From JAGVDM01 sp964642315 (GTDB lineage: Bacteria; Patescibacteriota; Gracilibacteria; Peribacterales; Peribacteraceae): DNA of 64,000 nucleotides. Position numbers and translations under genes: made by a program. The notes below the pieces were generated by a model that worked only from the letters and a program-made list of their open reading frames with translations, ran no database searches and was not told the origin of the DNA. Within the stretch, counting starts at the first letter, position 1, and every line of letters starts with the position of its first letter. The DNA lies in the NCBI GenBank assembly GCA_964642315.1, contig CAZXOG010000001.1:186001-250000 (forward strand). Direction: 5' to 3'. Positions 16,681 to 26,271 of the stretch are shown one piece after another.

Positions 16681-17238
16681 ATGGTTCTCGTCAACGACAA
16701 CTCGTCGGTGCTCTCGATTGGCGACCAGCTCCCGGCATTCTCGCTGCCTGCGACCGACGGCATGCTGGTGGATACACGCACCATCAAAGATCCGGTGCTC
16801 GTGGTGGTGTTCACATGCAACCACTGCCCGTATGCGCAGGCATACGAAGACCGGCTCATCGATCTCGGCCGGCGATTCGACGAGGAGGGCGTGCAGTTCG
16901 TCCTCGTGAACAGCAACGATGCCGAGCAGTACCCCGAAGATTCCTTCGAGGAAATGAAGGTGCGTCATGATGAGAAGGCATTTCCATTCCCGTACTGTTT
17001 CGATGCATCGCAGGAAGTCGCACGGTCATTCGGCGCACTCTGCACGCCGCACTGTTTCGTTTTTGATCGCGAACGGCTCCTGCGGTACAAAGGGCGAGTG
17101 GACGATAATTGGGAACATCCCGACCAGGCGAAGGAGCACTCGCTCCACGATGCAATTGTTGCATTGCTGCGTGGCAGGGGGCCACTCGTGGCCGAGGCCA
17201 ACGCCATTGGTTGCTCCATCAAGTGGAAGGAGGGGTGA
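16681..17238 (+). CDS. Thioredoxin-fold (AhpC/TSA-like) redox protein
   Basis: A 185-residue cytosolic protein. The redox motif FTCNHCPYAQAYE is the CxxC-type site of the thioredoxin-family proteins related to peroxiredoxins. LPAFSLPATDG near the N-terminus and LCTPHCFVFDRERLLRYKG, containing the cis-Pro segment, complete the fold. TACACT (16652-16657) is followed by a leader with TTCTTTCCCCTCTG before the ATG. It is convergent with a metallophosphoesterase gene 3 nt away. Physiological partner unknown. Confidence 0.85.
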   Translation: MVLVNDNSSVLSIGDQLPAFSLPATDGMLVDTRTIKDPVLVVVFTCNHCPYAQAYEDRLIDLGRRFDEEGVQFVLVNSNDAEQYPEDSFEEMKVRHDEKAFPFPYCFDASQEVARSFGALCTPHCFVFDRERLLRYKGRVDDNWEHPDQAKEHSLHDAIVALLRGRGPLVAEANAIGCSIKWKEG

Positions 17239-17241
17239 TTC

Positions 17242-18213
17242 TCATTCCGCCGTGATGAGGAACACCTCCGGCCACGCGAAGAGGCGGACCCGCGGTCCGG
17301 ATTCCCCTGCGCCGCGGCTGATGACGAGCCGGGAGTCTTCATCCACGGGGAATACTCCCTGATCGTAGTGGCGGCCGAGTTCGGTCGGGAGCAACGTCAA
17401 CGGTCCGTCTCCCGGTATGCGAATTTGTCCGCCATGGGTGTGCCCGCTCACGATCAGGTGCGCCCTCGTGGCAAGTGGATCCAGGATGATGCTGGGGTTA
17501 TGGGAGAGCAGGATGAGCGGGGTGTTCTCCGGCACGCCGTCGAGCGCTTTCGGCAGGTCATTCCTCCTCGTCCACATGTCCTCGATGCCGGCGATGAATA
17601 CATGTTCCTCGCCCCAAGGCACTTCGCGGTGTTCATTGCGCAGCAGCGTGATTCCCATGGATTGCAGTGCCTCCGCGATGCGTTCGCTCGGATCGTTGAT
17701 ATCACCGTTCTCCTGCCATGGCAGCCACTGTACAAGTCCGAAGTCGTGGTTCCCGAGCACGGCGAACGTCCCGAGGGGTGCGTGGATGTCCGCGAGCGGC
17801 TGCAGTTGCGTGAGATCGCTCGCCTGGCCGAGGACGAAATCGCCGGTGAGGAGGACAATATCCGGCAGGAGGTTGTTCACCCTCTCGACGACGTGCCGCG
17901 CCCATCGATGATCCTTGTACGGGCCGATGTGGATGTCGCTTACGACGGCAACGCGCAGCGGTTCACGCGTGGGGAAGGGGATGTGCGCCGTCGTCGTCAC
18001 GAGGATGTGCGGCTCCACGAAAGCCCCGTAGGCGAGGAGCAGCGTGCCGCCGAGCGCCACGGTGCCGAGGAGCATCGCGAAACTCCACCGGAGGCGTTTC
18101 ACCGCCTGCCGGTTGGCCCATGCGAAACAGCCCGTGGTTCCTGCGAGGAGGAACGAGAGGAGAAGCAGGACGACGAGATCGCGATTGAAGATGTCTGGCT
18201 GCAGTAGAAACAT
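17242..18213 (-). CDS. Membrane-anchored metallophosphoesterase
   Basis: A 323-residue protein. Two hydrophobic segments at about 12-30 and 45-65 are followed by a calcineurin-like phosphoesterase domain with the standard metal motifs: SDIHIG, TGDFV, GNHD, LSHNP and GHTHGGQ. This is the YkuE-like layout of membrane metallophosphoesterases, some of which act on lipid or cell-wall substrates. The substrate here is unknown. It has its own strong promoter and probably forms a single-gene unit. Confidence 0.85.
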   Translation of the reverse strand: MFLLQPDIFNRDLVVLLLLSFLLAGTTGCFAWANRQAVKRLRWSFAMLLGTVALGGTLLLAYGAFVEPHILVTTTAHIPFPTREPLRVAVVSDIHIGPYKDHRWARHVVERVNNLLPDIVLLTGDFVLGQASDLTQLQPLADIHAPLGTFAVLGNHDFGLVQWLPWQENGDINDPSERIAEALQSMGITLLRNEHREVPWGEEHVFIAGIEDMWTRRNDLPKALDGVPENTPLILLSHNPSIILDPLATRAHLIVSGHTHGGQIRIPGDGPLTLLPTELGRHYDQGVFPVDEDSRLVISRGAGESGPRVRLFAWPEVFLITAE

Positions 18214-18225
18214 GGAGCGATTGGG

Positions 18226-18254
18226 ATTCTACGATGTGCCGTCCTGAATGCCAA
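18226..18254 (-). promoter_or_regulatory. Promoter of the metallophosphoesterase gene
   Basis: Minus strand: TTGGCA (18254-18249), 17-nt spacer, TAGAAT (18231-18226). The ATG follows 12 nt later, so the leader is about 5 nt. Confidence 0.75.
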
Positions 18255-18276
18255 TTCTACGCGGGACATATTCGCA

Positions 18277-21204
18277 CTATGCAGCCGGTTTCTTCCCGAG
18301 AATGGCACGGAGATATTCGCCTGTGTAACTCCCTTCCGCGCCGGCCACCGCTTCTGGAGTGCCGGTGGCGATGATTCTCCCGCCGCCGCTCCCGCCGTCT
18401 GGTCCGAGGTCGATCACATGGTCGACAGACTTCACGACATCGAGGTTATGCTCGATGACAAGGACGGTGTTCCCTTTGTCCACGAGGCGCTGGAGTACCG
18501 TGAGCAGGCGCTGGATGTCATCGAAGTGCAGGCCCGTTGTGGGTTCATCGAGGATGTAGAACGTCTTTCCCGTTGCGCGGCGCATCAGCTCCGTCGCGAG
18601 TTTCACGCGCTGGGCTTCCCCTCCGGAGAGCGTCGTCGCGCTCTGGCCCAGGTGCAGGTAGCCGAGACCCACGTCCTCGAGTGTCTGGAGCTTCTTCTTG
18701 AGCGTGGGGATGGCGGAGAAGAACTCGAGCGATTCCCGCACGGTCATATCGAGCACTTCCGCGATGTTCCTGCCCTTGTACGTCACCTCGAGCGTTTCGC
18801 GGTTGTACCGCTGCCCCTTGCAGGCTTCGCACGTCACGTACACGTCCGCGAGGAAATGCATCTCAATCCGCTTGAGCCCGTCCCCCTCGCACTCCTCGCA
18901 TCGGCCGCCCTTCACGTTGAAGCTGAAGCGGCCGGGCTTGTAACCGCGGAGCTTTGCCTCCGGCGTGGTGGCGAAGAGGTCGCGGATATCCGTGAAGATG
19001 CCGGTGTACGTCGCGGGGTTGCTCCTCGGCGTGCGGCCGATGGGGGATTGATCGATCACGATGGCTTTGTCCAGGTGTTCCAGCCCCTCCACGGAGCCCA
19101 CGCTCTGCGGTTTTGCGTGGGCGTTGTTCAGCGTGCTGAGGAGCGCCGGCGCGAGGATGCCGTGGATGAGGCTCGATTTTCCCGAACCAGAAACACCCGT
19201 GATGCCGATGAACGTGCCCAGGGGGAACTCCGCAGTGACATGCTGGAGGTTGTGGAGGTGCGCATCCCGTACTGTGACGGCGTGACCGTTCCCGGGCCTG
19301 CGCTTCTTCGGGGTGGGGATGCGTTTCTTGCCGCTCAGGTATTGCCCGGTGACCGATGCGGGGTTCGCGATGAGTTCCGCAGCGGTCCCCTGCGCGATGA
19401 TCTCCCCGCCGTACTTGCCTGCGCCGGGTCCGATTTCCAGCAGGTAGTCGGCGACGCGCATTGTCTCCTCGTCGTGTTCCACGACGATCACGGTGTTCCC
19501 GAGATCGCGCAAGTGCTTGAGCGTGGCGATGAGCCTCGCGTTGTCACGCTGGTGCAGGCCGATGCTTGGTTCGTCCAAGACATAGAGAACGCCCTGCAGT
19601 GCGGAGCCGATCTGCGTTGCGAGGCGGATGCGCTGCGCTTCCCCTCCGGAGAGCGTCGCGGCCGAACGCGACAGCGTGAGGTACTTGAGGCCGACGTTCA
19701 TGAGGAACGAGAGGCGTGCGATGATTTCGCGCAGCACTTTCCGGACGATGGCGAAGTCGTACGCGCTGAGCGGTTCGATGCCATCGAGCGTCTCGCTGTC
19801 TGCCACCACCCCCATGCGTTCCGCCTGCGGAACGAGGGAAGAGAAGAACTGCCGCGCCTCATCAATGCTCATTTCCGTGGCATCCACGATGTTCTTCCCG
19901 CCAACCGTGACGCCGAGGATTTCCCGCTTGAGCCGCTTGCCCTGGCACGATGCACAGGGGAGTTCCAGCATGTATTCCTCGATCTGCGACCGCACGTAGC
20001 TCGATTCGGTTTCCCGATGCCGCCGTTCAAGGTTGGGAATCACGCCCTCGAACGTCGTCTGGTAATGCCCCTCGAACGCGGCGGTATCCCACGTGATGTT
20101 GAGCGGCTCGTCGTAGCCGTGCAGCACCGCCTGCCGCGCCGCTTCGGAGAGCTCTGCCCACGGGGTTTCCATGCTGAACCCCATTTCCTCGGCGAGCGCC
20201 TCGAGCATGCGCATCATGAACCCCATGCGGCTTGCGGATGTCGCCCACGGATGGATGGCCCCTTCGGCGAGGGAGAGCCGGGGATTTGGCACGATGGCAG
20301 CCTCGTCGATCTGCAAAATCATGCCGAGTCCGTGGCACGTTTCGCAGGCGCCGTGCGGGGAGTTGAACGAGAAGCTCCGCGGTTCGATTTCCGGGATGTG
20401 TTCGCCGGGGTGATCCGGACATGCAAAAGCTTCGGAGAACCGTGTTTCCTCCTGCGTGTCCGCATTGAGCGCCACCATCGCGCCTTCACCTTTCTTTAAA
20501 CTGAGTTCCACGGAGTCGGCGAGCCGCGACCGGTTGGGATTTGGCTTGCCATCCACAATCGCGAGGTCGTGCACCGCGAGGCGATCGACAACGATATCGA
20601 TCGTGTGCTTCTTCTTCGGGTCGAGGCGGATATCCTCATCCACGGTCATGATCGTGCCGTCGACGCGGATGCGCACGAATCCCTCACGCTTCACTGCATC
20701 GATGATCTTCGTGTGCTCGCCTTTGCGGTCAACGACGACCGGTGCGAGCAGGTACACCTTCGTGCCTTCCGGGAGGGCGGCGATGGCATCCACAATACGG
20801 CTCGATGACTGTTTTGCGAGTTGCTTGCCGCATGTGGGGCAGTGCACTTTGCCGACCTTGGCCCACAGGAGGCGCATGTAGTCGTAGATTTCCGTGATCG
20901 TTCCCACGGTGGACCGCGGGTTCCGCGGCGCAGTTTTCTGATCAATGCTGATTGCGGGAGAGAGCCCTTCGATGCTATCCACATCCGGTTTCTCCATCTG
21001 GGCGATGAACTGCCGGGCGTACGCGCTCAGGCTCTCGACGTAGCGCCGCTGCCCTTCCGCGAAGATGGTGTCGAAGGCGAGCGACGACTTGCCGGAGCCG
21101 GAGAGCCCGGTGATCACCGTGAGTTTGTTGCGCGGGATGCGAGCCTCAATATTCTTGAGGTTGTGGACTTTCGCGCCCCTGACGACGATGGAATCAGCGG
21201 ACAT
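18277..21204 (-). CDS. uvrA: Excinuclease ABC subunit A
   Basis: A full-length 975-residue UvrA, the damage-recognition ATPase of nucleotide excision repair. It has two ABC modules. Walker A motifs GLSGSGKSS (N-terminal) and GVSGSGKSS (C-terminal) and signatures LSGGEAQRIRLA and LSGGEAQRVKLA are present. Zinc-finger Cys pairs occur in CETCHGLG and CEECEGDG...CEACKGQR. The C-terminal ABC motif YILDEPTTGLHFDD is complete. UvrB and UvrC are not in the window. A weak TACCAT lies upstream; I see no LexA-type box. Confidence 0.97.
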   Translation of the reverse strand: MSADSIVVRGAKVHNLKNIEARIPRNKLTVITGLSGSGKSSLAFDTIFAEGQRRYVESLSAYARQFIAQMEKPDVDSIEGLSPAISIDQKTAPRNPRSTVGTITEIYDYMRLLWAKVGKVHCPTCGKQLAKQSSSRIVDAIAALPEGTKVYLLAPVVVDRKGEHTKIIDAVKREGFVRIRVDGTIMTVDEDIRLDPKKKHTIDIVVDRLAVHDLAIVDGKPNPNRSRLADSVELSLKKGEGAMVALNADTQEETRFSEAFACPDHPGEHIPEIEPRSFSFNSPHGACETCHGLGMILQIDEAAIVPNPRLSLAEGAIHPWATSASRMGFMMRMLEALAEEMGFSMETPWAELSEAARQAVLHGYDEPLNITWDTAAFEGHYQTTFEGVIPNLERRHRETESSYVRSQIEEYMLELPCASCQGKRLKREILGVTVGGKNIVDATEMSIDEARQFFSSLVPQAERMGVVADSETLDGIEPLSAYDFAIVRKVLREIIARLSFLMNVGLKYLTLSRSAATLSGGEAQRIRLATQIGSALQGVLYVLDEPSIGLHQRDNARLIATLKHLRDLGNTVIVVEHDEETMRVADYLLEIGPGAGKYGGEIIAQGTAAELIANPASVTGQYLSGKKRIPTPKKRRPGNGHAVTVRDAHLHNLQHVTAEFPLGTFIGITGVSGSGKSSLIHGILAPALLSTLNNAHAKPQSVGSVEGLEHLDKAIVIDQSPIGRTPRSNPATYTGIFTDIRDLFATTPEAKLRGYKPGRFSFNVKGGRCEECEGDGLKRIEMHFLADVYVTCEACKGQRYNRETLEVTYKGRNIAEVLDMTVRESLEFFSAIPTLKKKLQTLEDVGLGYLHLGQSATTLSGGEAQRVKLATELMRRATGKTFYILDEPTTGLHFDDIQRLLTVLQRLVDKGNTVLVIEHNLDVVKSVDHVIDLGPDGGSGGGRIIATGTPEAVAGAEGSYTGEYLRAILGKKPAA

Positions 21205-21355
21205 GTGAGCGGGAGTGTTCCATGGTAAAACGCCGCCGGCGCGGCGGGTGCGAAGCGCCAGCGTACCAGCGCAGAGGCTCCGTGTCTAGGGTTCCTTGCG
21301 GGAGGAAGCCGGCAAATTCCTGGGGATGCGTGGCGCCATCGCATACAATGGCACC

Positions 21356-21943
21356 GTGTTCACGGGGATTATCGAAGCCGTCGGGACTGTGCTCGGGAAG
21401 AACCCCGCGGGGCTCCGCATCGCGCGCCCGGCATCGTTTGCGGATCTCCGTGTCGGCGCGAGTATTGCCGTGGCGGGCGCATGCCTCACTGTCACCGCTG
21501 CCGATGCGCAGGGAATGGAATTCGCCGTGATGCCGGAAACGTGGAAGTGCACGACACTCGGCCGCCTCGCCGTCGGGAACGGCGTGAACCTGGAGCGTGC
21601 CATGCGGGCGGACGGCCGTTTCGAGGGGCACATCGTGCAGGGGCATGTGGAGGGGGTGGGGCGGATTGCCTCTGCAGTGGCAGAAAAGGAAGATGTCCGC
21701 CTCACCGTTGAACTGCCGGAGGAGCTGCGCCCGTTCGTTGTCCCGAAAGGGTCCATTGCCATCGACGGCGTGTCACTCACGGTGGCGGCCCTGCATCTGC
21801 GGGGCGGAACATGCATGGTCGCGCTCATACCATACACACTGGAGCATACGACACTGGGCGCGCTGGAGGCGGGGGATTACGTGAACGTGGAAACCGATGT
21901 GCTGGTGCGCGCGATCCATGCGATGATGCCTCCATGCCAATGA
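21356..21943 (+). CDS. ribE: Riboflavin synthase alpha chain (GTG start)
   Basis: A 195-residue protein with two lumazine-binding repeats, starting at residue 1 (FTGIIEAVGTVL) and at about 95 (EGHIVQGHVEGVGRI). It dismutates two 6,7-dimethyl-8-ribityllumazines to riboflavin. The frame is open upstream to an ATG at 21296, but every family member starts at (M)FTGII. TACAAT (21344-21349) ends exactly 6 nt before GTG 21356, so the start is GTG on a leaderless mRNA. ribH follows with an ATGA overlap. Confidence 0.93.
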   Translation: MFTGIIEAVGTVLGKNPAGLRIARPASFADLRVGASIAVAGACLTVTAADAQGMEFAVMPETWKCTTLGRLAVGNGVNLERAMRADGRFEGHIVQGHVEGVGRIASAVAEKEDVRLTVELPEELRPFVVPKGSIAIDGVSLTVAALHLRGGTCMVALIPYTLEHTTLGALEAGDYVNVETDVLVRAIHAMMPPCQ

Positions 21944-22407
21944 AGATGCACGGCAGCGAGTTCCGGCTCCCCGATGTCACCGATCCCCGCTGGAGGATCG
22001 GCATCGTGCGGACGCTCTACTACGAGGAGGAAGTGGGTGCCATGGCGGAGGCAGCGCGTGCGCTCCTCCTCCGCGCCGGCATTGAACCGGATGTCGTCTC
22101 AGAGTACACGGTCCTCGGCGCGTTTGAGATTCCGCTCGTCGGCGCGGCGCTTGCAAAGGCACATGCTGTCGATGCGCTCATCGGCCTCGGCATCATCGTC
22201 GACGGCGAAACCTTCCACGCGGAGCACCTCGCAAGGGAGGTGACGCGCGGCATGATGAATGTGCAGCTCTCGGAGGGCATTCCGTTCGGGTACGAGGTGT
22301 TGCATGTGCGCTCCCTCGAGGACGCGCGGGCGCGCGGGGGGAAGGGGGCGGAAGCGGCTCTGGCCGTCCTACATTCGCTTGCGCAACTGAAACGCTTGCA
22401 GCATTGA
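21940..22407 (+). CDS. ribH: 6,7-dimethyl-8-ribityllumazine synthase
   Basis: About 155 residues. The motif GLGIIVDGETFHAEHLAREV is the RibH active-site helix with the catalytic His, and GAFEIPLVGAALAK is the substrate-binding loop. It condenses 5-amino-6-ribitylaminouracil with dihydroxybutanone phosphate. In-frame ATGs occur at 21934, 21940 and 21946. I prefer 21940, whose ATG overlaps the ribE TGA and suggests translational coupling. The N-terminal motifs are slightly diverged from common RibH. Confidence 0.88.
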   Translation: MKMHGSEFRLPDVTDPRWRIGIVRTLYYEEEVGAMAEAARALLLRAGIEPDVVSEYTVLGAFEIPLVGAALAKAHAVDALIGLGIIVDGETFHAEHLAREVTRGMMNVQLSEGIPFGYEVLHVRSLEDARARGGKGAEAALAVLHSLAQLKRLQH

Positions 22408-22470
22408 GGCATTGTGCAGCGCGTTTTTCGCTGTACGATCGCAGGAAAGAGGTCTTTCCCCCTGGAATCT

Positions 22471-23841
22471 ATGCGTGCATGGATGCGGACAGCGGCAGTG
22501 CTTGCCGCCGGGCTGACGGGCGCGCTCAGCGCGTCTGCCGCGGTGTTTCCCGATGTGCCGGACGGGCACATCTACCAGGATCCGATCGAGCGGCTTGTTG
22601 AGGCAGGGGTGATCAACGGAAACCCCGACGGGAATTTTTCACCTGATCGCTCGGTCAACCGTGCCGAAATGCTCAAGATGCTGTATCTGGCCGGGGGGCT
22701 CATCCCGGAGCGGACGAACCGCAACTGCTTCCCTGATGTGGAGGCCGGTGGCTGGTACGAATCGTTCGTCTGTGATGCGGCTGCGCGCCACTTCGTGGCT
22801 GGCTACGGCGACGGAACATTCAAGCCCGCGCAGGAGGTAAATCGCGTGGAAGCGCTCAAGATGATCCAGGAAGTTCTCGGTATCCCCATTGGAGAAATTT
22901 CCGAGATCGACCGCTCAGTGGTGAACTTCATCGATGTGTCCACATCCGCGTGGTACACGAAGTATCTCTTCAATGCGTACGACGTCGGCATTCTGCCGAT
23001 TGCCGGCCAGGACGAATCGCATTTCTATCCCGACTGGTCCCTCCGCCGCGGGGAGGCGGCCGCGATGATCGCGAATGCGCAAGATGCGGTGATCAGGCTG
23101 CAACGTGGTGATCAGACAGCGGAAGAGGAAGACGTAGTTGAAGAGAACGCATCTTCCAGCGTAGCGCAGGAGGAGAACACCGAGGAATCCAGCAGTGGCC
23201 CCGCCGTCGTCAGCGTGGTGTTCCCGCTCGACGAACGAGGAAAGTTCGAGGGAAAAGATCCCTACAGCTACCGGTTCACCCTCGATTCCCGAGAAACGAT
23301 TTCCGTGAGGGCGGAGCCGCAGGCTGGCCAACCCGGATCGGTTTCCTGCGTGCTCTTCCGCATGGAGGAGAGCGGGATGAGCTACGAGTACTACGTGGGT
23401 GTGAAAGATGGTCAGGCTTGCACTATGCTCGTCGCGCTCAAGGCAGGGGCATACCAGCTGCAACTGCAGCCCTCGCAGGCCGACACGACCTTTGAGGTGG
23501 AGGCGGAGACATCAACCGGTGACGGGAACGACGGTTTCGTGGAGGCGGATGTCCTCAAGCTCAATGCGCCCACAACCGCGGTGCTCGCTCCGGCGAATAC
23601 GGCGAACTGGTACACCTTTACCGTTGCCGATGACGCCGGTGCTCGCCGGCAGGTGGAGCTGAGCAACAGCACGAACGTGCTCTGCATGATGTACCCGATG
23701 GGGGATGTGGACATCTATGGATTCGGCTTGCCGCAGTGCAACCAGTACTACGAGTATCCCAAGGGGACGTACGTCATCGGCGTGATGCGCAACGCCCCCG
23801 CTTCATCGCGGCAGTCGTACACCATCATTCTCCGCGAATGA
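22471..23841 (+). CDS. S-layer homology domain surface protein
   Basis: A 456-residue secreted protein. The signal peptide covers residues 1-24 (MRAWMRTAAVLAAGLTGALS, cut after SASA). Three SLH repeats follow: VFPDVPDGHIYQDPIERLVE, CFPDVEAGGWYESFVCDAAA and NFIDVSTSAWYTKYLFNAYD, each with the GNPDGNF/GYGDGTF-type turn. An acidic Ser-rich linker leads to two beta-rich C-terminal segments resembling pre-peptidase domains. SLH domains anchor proteins to wall polymers. I start at ATG 22471 rather than 22414 because of the signal peptide; TACGAT (22434-22439) lies between them. It interrupts the riboflavin genes. Confidence 0.85.
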   Translation: MRAWMRTAAVLAAGLTGALSASAAVFPDVPDGHIYQDPIERLVEAGVINGNPDGNFSPDRSVNRAEMLKMLYLAGGLIPERTNRNCFPDVEAGGWYESFVCDAAARHFVAGYGDGTFKPAQEVNRVEALKMIQEVLGIPIGEISEIDRSVVNFIDVSTSAWYTKYLFNAYDVGILPIAGQDESHFYPDWSLRRGEAAAMIANAQDAVIRLQRGDQTAEEEDVVEENASSSVAQEENTEESSSGPAVVSVVFPLDERGKFEGKDPYSYRFTLDSRETISVRAEPQAGQPGSVSCVLFRMEESGMSYEYYVGVKDGQACTMLVALKAGAYQLQLQPSQADTTFEVEAETSTGDGNDGFVEADVLKLNAPTTAVLAPANTANWYTFTVADDAGARRQVELSNSTNVLCMMYPMGDVDIYGFGLPQCNQYYEYPKGTYVIGVMRNAPASSRQSYTIILRE

Positions 23842-23882
23842 TGCGTTGTGCAGAGCCGCAGAGCGTGTAGAGTGCACCTCCT

Positions 23883-24875
23883 ATGTCCGCCTCACCATCC
23901 TTCCTGCGATCTGTCTGGCTCTCCTGCACGTCGCCCGCGTACTACCGCGACGTGCGCGGGCAGCCGGCTTGGATTTCTTGGCGCTACCTCATTCTCCTGC
24001 TCTGCTGCGTCGCAGTGGTGAGTGCGGCGACGGTCATGGTGAGAGTCGCGTCCTTCGACGTGCCGGCGCTGATCCGCTCCGTGCATGCAGCGTTGCTGGA
24101 GGAATTCCCGGCGGATCTGGAAATCACCGTTGAGAAGAGCGGACTCTCCGTGAACCAGAACCTGCCGTACCGCGTGCCGATGCCGTCCGCGCTGCTCGAG
24201 CGGGGGGTCGATTTTTCGGAGGGGCAGGAACCGATCGATACACTCGTGGTGTTCACGAGCGATGCTGCCATCCGGTCAGTGCAGGATTTCTGGGAGTACA
24301 AGGCGTTCCTCGTCATCACGGAGACGGCGGTCTATGGGCGCAAGGACAACGGGCAGATCACCGTGCAGGATATTTCGGTCTTTACCCGTGATCTCACCGA
24401 ACCGGTCGTGCTCAATCGCACGTTCATCGAGAGCGCGCCGGTCGAGAGCATCACGAAAGTCTGGTTCCTCCAGCGGTGGTTCACCGTGCCGCTCGCCGGC
24501 ATGCTCGCATTCGTTGTTCTGCTGCCGGCATTCCTCCTGATCACTGTTGTGACGCTCCTCTTGTACACACTCTTCCTCTGGCTCGTGCTGCACATTGCCG
24601 CACGGGGGAGCGCGATGCCGTTTGGCATGACCTACCGGACGAGTATGCACGCGTACACCCCTGTTCTCCTCTTGCACGCATTCACATCCGCGCTGCATGG
24701 GATTCTTGCGCTCGTGCTCTTCCTCATATTCGCCACGACGATGGTCGTGCGGAGCAACTTGGTTTGTTCGCTGTCTGCCCGGCCGTCGGTTGGTTCGGGA
24801 GGGCCCGTCACGGCCCGGCGTACGGCGAAAAGCGCTGCGAAGAGAACCACCGGGAAACGCGCGACGAAAGGCTGA
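23883..24875 (+). CDS. DUF1189-like multi-pass membrane protein
   Basis: A 330-residue protein. One hydrophobic segment at about 35-55 is followed by an extracytoplasmic region of about 140 residues, then three hydrophobic segments at about 203-290. The C-terminal tail is rich in Lys, Arg, Thr and Ala (TARRTAKSAAKRTTGKRATK), as in nucleic-acid- or polyanion-binding tails. The layout matches DUF1189 membrane proteins. TAGAGT (23868-23873) ends 9 nt before the ATG. Its role between rib genes is unknown. Confidence 0.62.
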   Translation: MSASPSFLRSVWLSCTSPAYYRDVRGQPAWISWRYLILLLCCVAVVSAATVMVRVASFDVPALIRSVHAALLEEFPADLEITVEKSGLSVNQNLPYRVPMPSALLERGVDFSEGQEPIDTLVVFTSDAAIRSVQDFWEYKAFLVITETAVYGRKDNGQITVQDISVFTRDLTEPVVLNRTFIESAPVESITKVWFLQRWFTVPLAGMLAFVVLLPAFLLITVVTLLLYTLFLWLVLHIAARGSAMPFGMTYRTSMHAYTPVLLLHAFTSALHGILALVLFLIFATTMVVRSNLVCSLSARPSVGSGGPVTARRTAKSAAKRTTGKRATKG

Positions 24876-24898
24876 ACGGGGAGTACGCTACGTTCTCC

Positions 24899-26107
24899 AT
24901 GGCACAGTTCACTCCCGTTCCGGATGCGATCGAGGCTCTGCGGAAAGGCCGGATGATTGTCGTCGTGGACGACGAACGGCGCGAGAACGAAGGCGATCTC
25001 ATCATGGCGGCCGAATGCATGACGGAGGAGGCAATGGCATTCATCATCCGGCACACCGGCGGCGTGGTTTGTCTTGCACTCCGCAACGCGATAGCGGATC
25101 AGCTTGATCTGCCGCCAATGGTGGCGCGGAATACCGCGCGGCTGCACACGCAGTTCACGGTGAGTATCGATGCCGCGGAAGGAGTGACGACCGGCATATC
25201 CGCCCACGACCGCGCGTGCACGGTCCTCGCCGCAGCCCGTGAGGATGCGGGTCCGGAAGATCTCCGCAGGCCCGGCCACGTGTTTCCACTCCGCGCGGCG
25301 GATGGAGGAGTGCTTCGCCGCGCCGGTCATACCGAGGCGGCAGTTGATCTCTGCCATATGGCCGGCCTGCGTGAAGCGGCGGTGCTCAGCGAACTCATGG
25401 ATGACAGCGGCGTGATGCTGCGTTTGCCGGGGCTGCGGAAGTTCGCTGCCGATCACGCTCTGCCGATCATTACCATCGCAGATGTCATCGCGGAGCGCCG
25501 CCGGTCCGAGACGCTCATCCGCCGCGAATCGGAGGCGGATCTCGATACGGAAACCGGCGCGTGGAAAATCGCGGTGTACCGTGATGTGCTGACAGGCGAG
25601 GAGCATGTCGCCCTCACGAAGGGCGACGTGCGGGGCAACGATCCTGTTCTCGTCCGCGTGCATTCGGAATGCCTGACGGGCGACGTGCTGGGATCGCGTC
25701 ACTGCGATTGCGGCAAACAACTCAAGGCCGCCATGCGCATGATCGCGGAAGCGGGGAGGGGAGTGCTCCTCTACATGCGCCAGGAAGGGCGCGGCATCGG
25801 CCTCGCGAACAAGCTGCGTGCATACGAGCTCCAGCAGCAGGGCATGGATACCGTGGAAGCCAACGAGGAATTGGGATTCCCGGCTGACCTGCGCGAGTAC
25901 GGGATCGGCGCGCAGATTCTGCGCGATCTCGGCGTTTCGCACATCCGCATGCTCACGAACAATCCGAAGAAACTCGCAGGCATCGCCGGGTACGGCCTCT
26001 CCGTTGTCGAACAGGTTCCCATTGAGTGCGCTCCCACAAGCGAGCGCGAGCGCGCGTACTTGCAGACGAAGAAGGAGAAAATGGGACACGATCTCCGGCA
26101 CGTCTAG
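24899..26107 (+). CDS. ribBA: Bifunctional 3,4-dihydroxybutanone-phosphate synthase / GTP cyclohydrolase II
   Basis: A 402-residue fusion. The N-terminal RibB part (about 1-200) has DDERRENEGDLIMAAE, GISAHDRA and RRPGHVFPLRA. The C-terminal RibA part has VHSECLTGDVLGSRHCDCG (zinc Cys ligands) and YMRQEGRGIGLANKLRAYEL. It supplies both precursors of the lumazine ring. The frame is open upstream into the DUF1189 gene, but MAQFTPVPDAIEALRKG is the family N-terminus. TACGCT (24884-24889) ends 9 nt before ATG 24899. RibD, needed between the two steps, is not in the window. Confidence 0.95.
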   Translation: MAQFTPVPDAIEALRKGRMIVVVDDERRENEGDLIMAAECMTEEAMAFIIRHTGGVVCLALRNAIADQLDLPPMVARNTARLHTQFTVSIDAAEGVTTGISAHDRACTVLAAAREDAGPEDLRRPGHVFPLRAADGGVLRRAGHTEAAVDLCHMAGLREAAVLSELMDDSGVMLRLPGLRKFAADHALPIITIADVIAERRRSETLIRRESEADLDTETGAWKIAVYRDVLTGEEHVALTKGDVRGNDPVLVRVHSECLTGDVLGSRHCDCGKQLKAAMRMIAEAGRGVLLYMRQEGRGIGLANKLRAYELQQQGMDTVEANEELGFPADLREYGIGAQILRDLGVSHIRMLTNNPKKLAGIAGYGLSVVEQVPIECAPTSERERAYLQTKKEKMGHDLRHV

Positions 26108-26271
26108 CCGCTGGTTGTGTGTGTGCGCGTATCCTGTGTGCGCGGAATGCCGCATGAATATTTTGGCTACTATGAAACAAAATTCGCATGTGGCCGCACC
26201 AATCGCTTCCCGATGTATGCGAAGGTCGTACAATGCAAAATAGCGTTCATATTTCTTTCCCCTCCTCCATC

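Noticed and set aside
18418..20499. 693-codon plus-strand frame opposite uvrA
   Set aside because: UvrA motifs on the minus strand are complete; the opposite frame is His/Arg/Glu-rich without any family signature.
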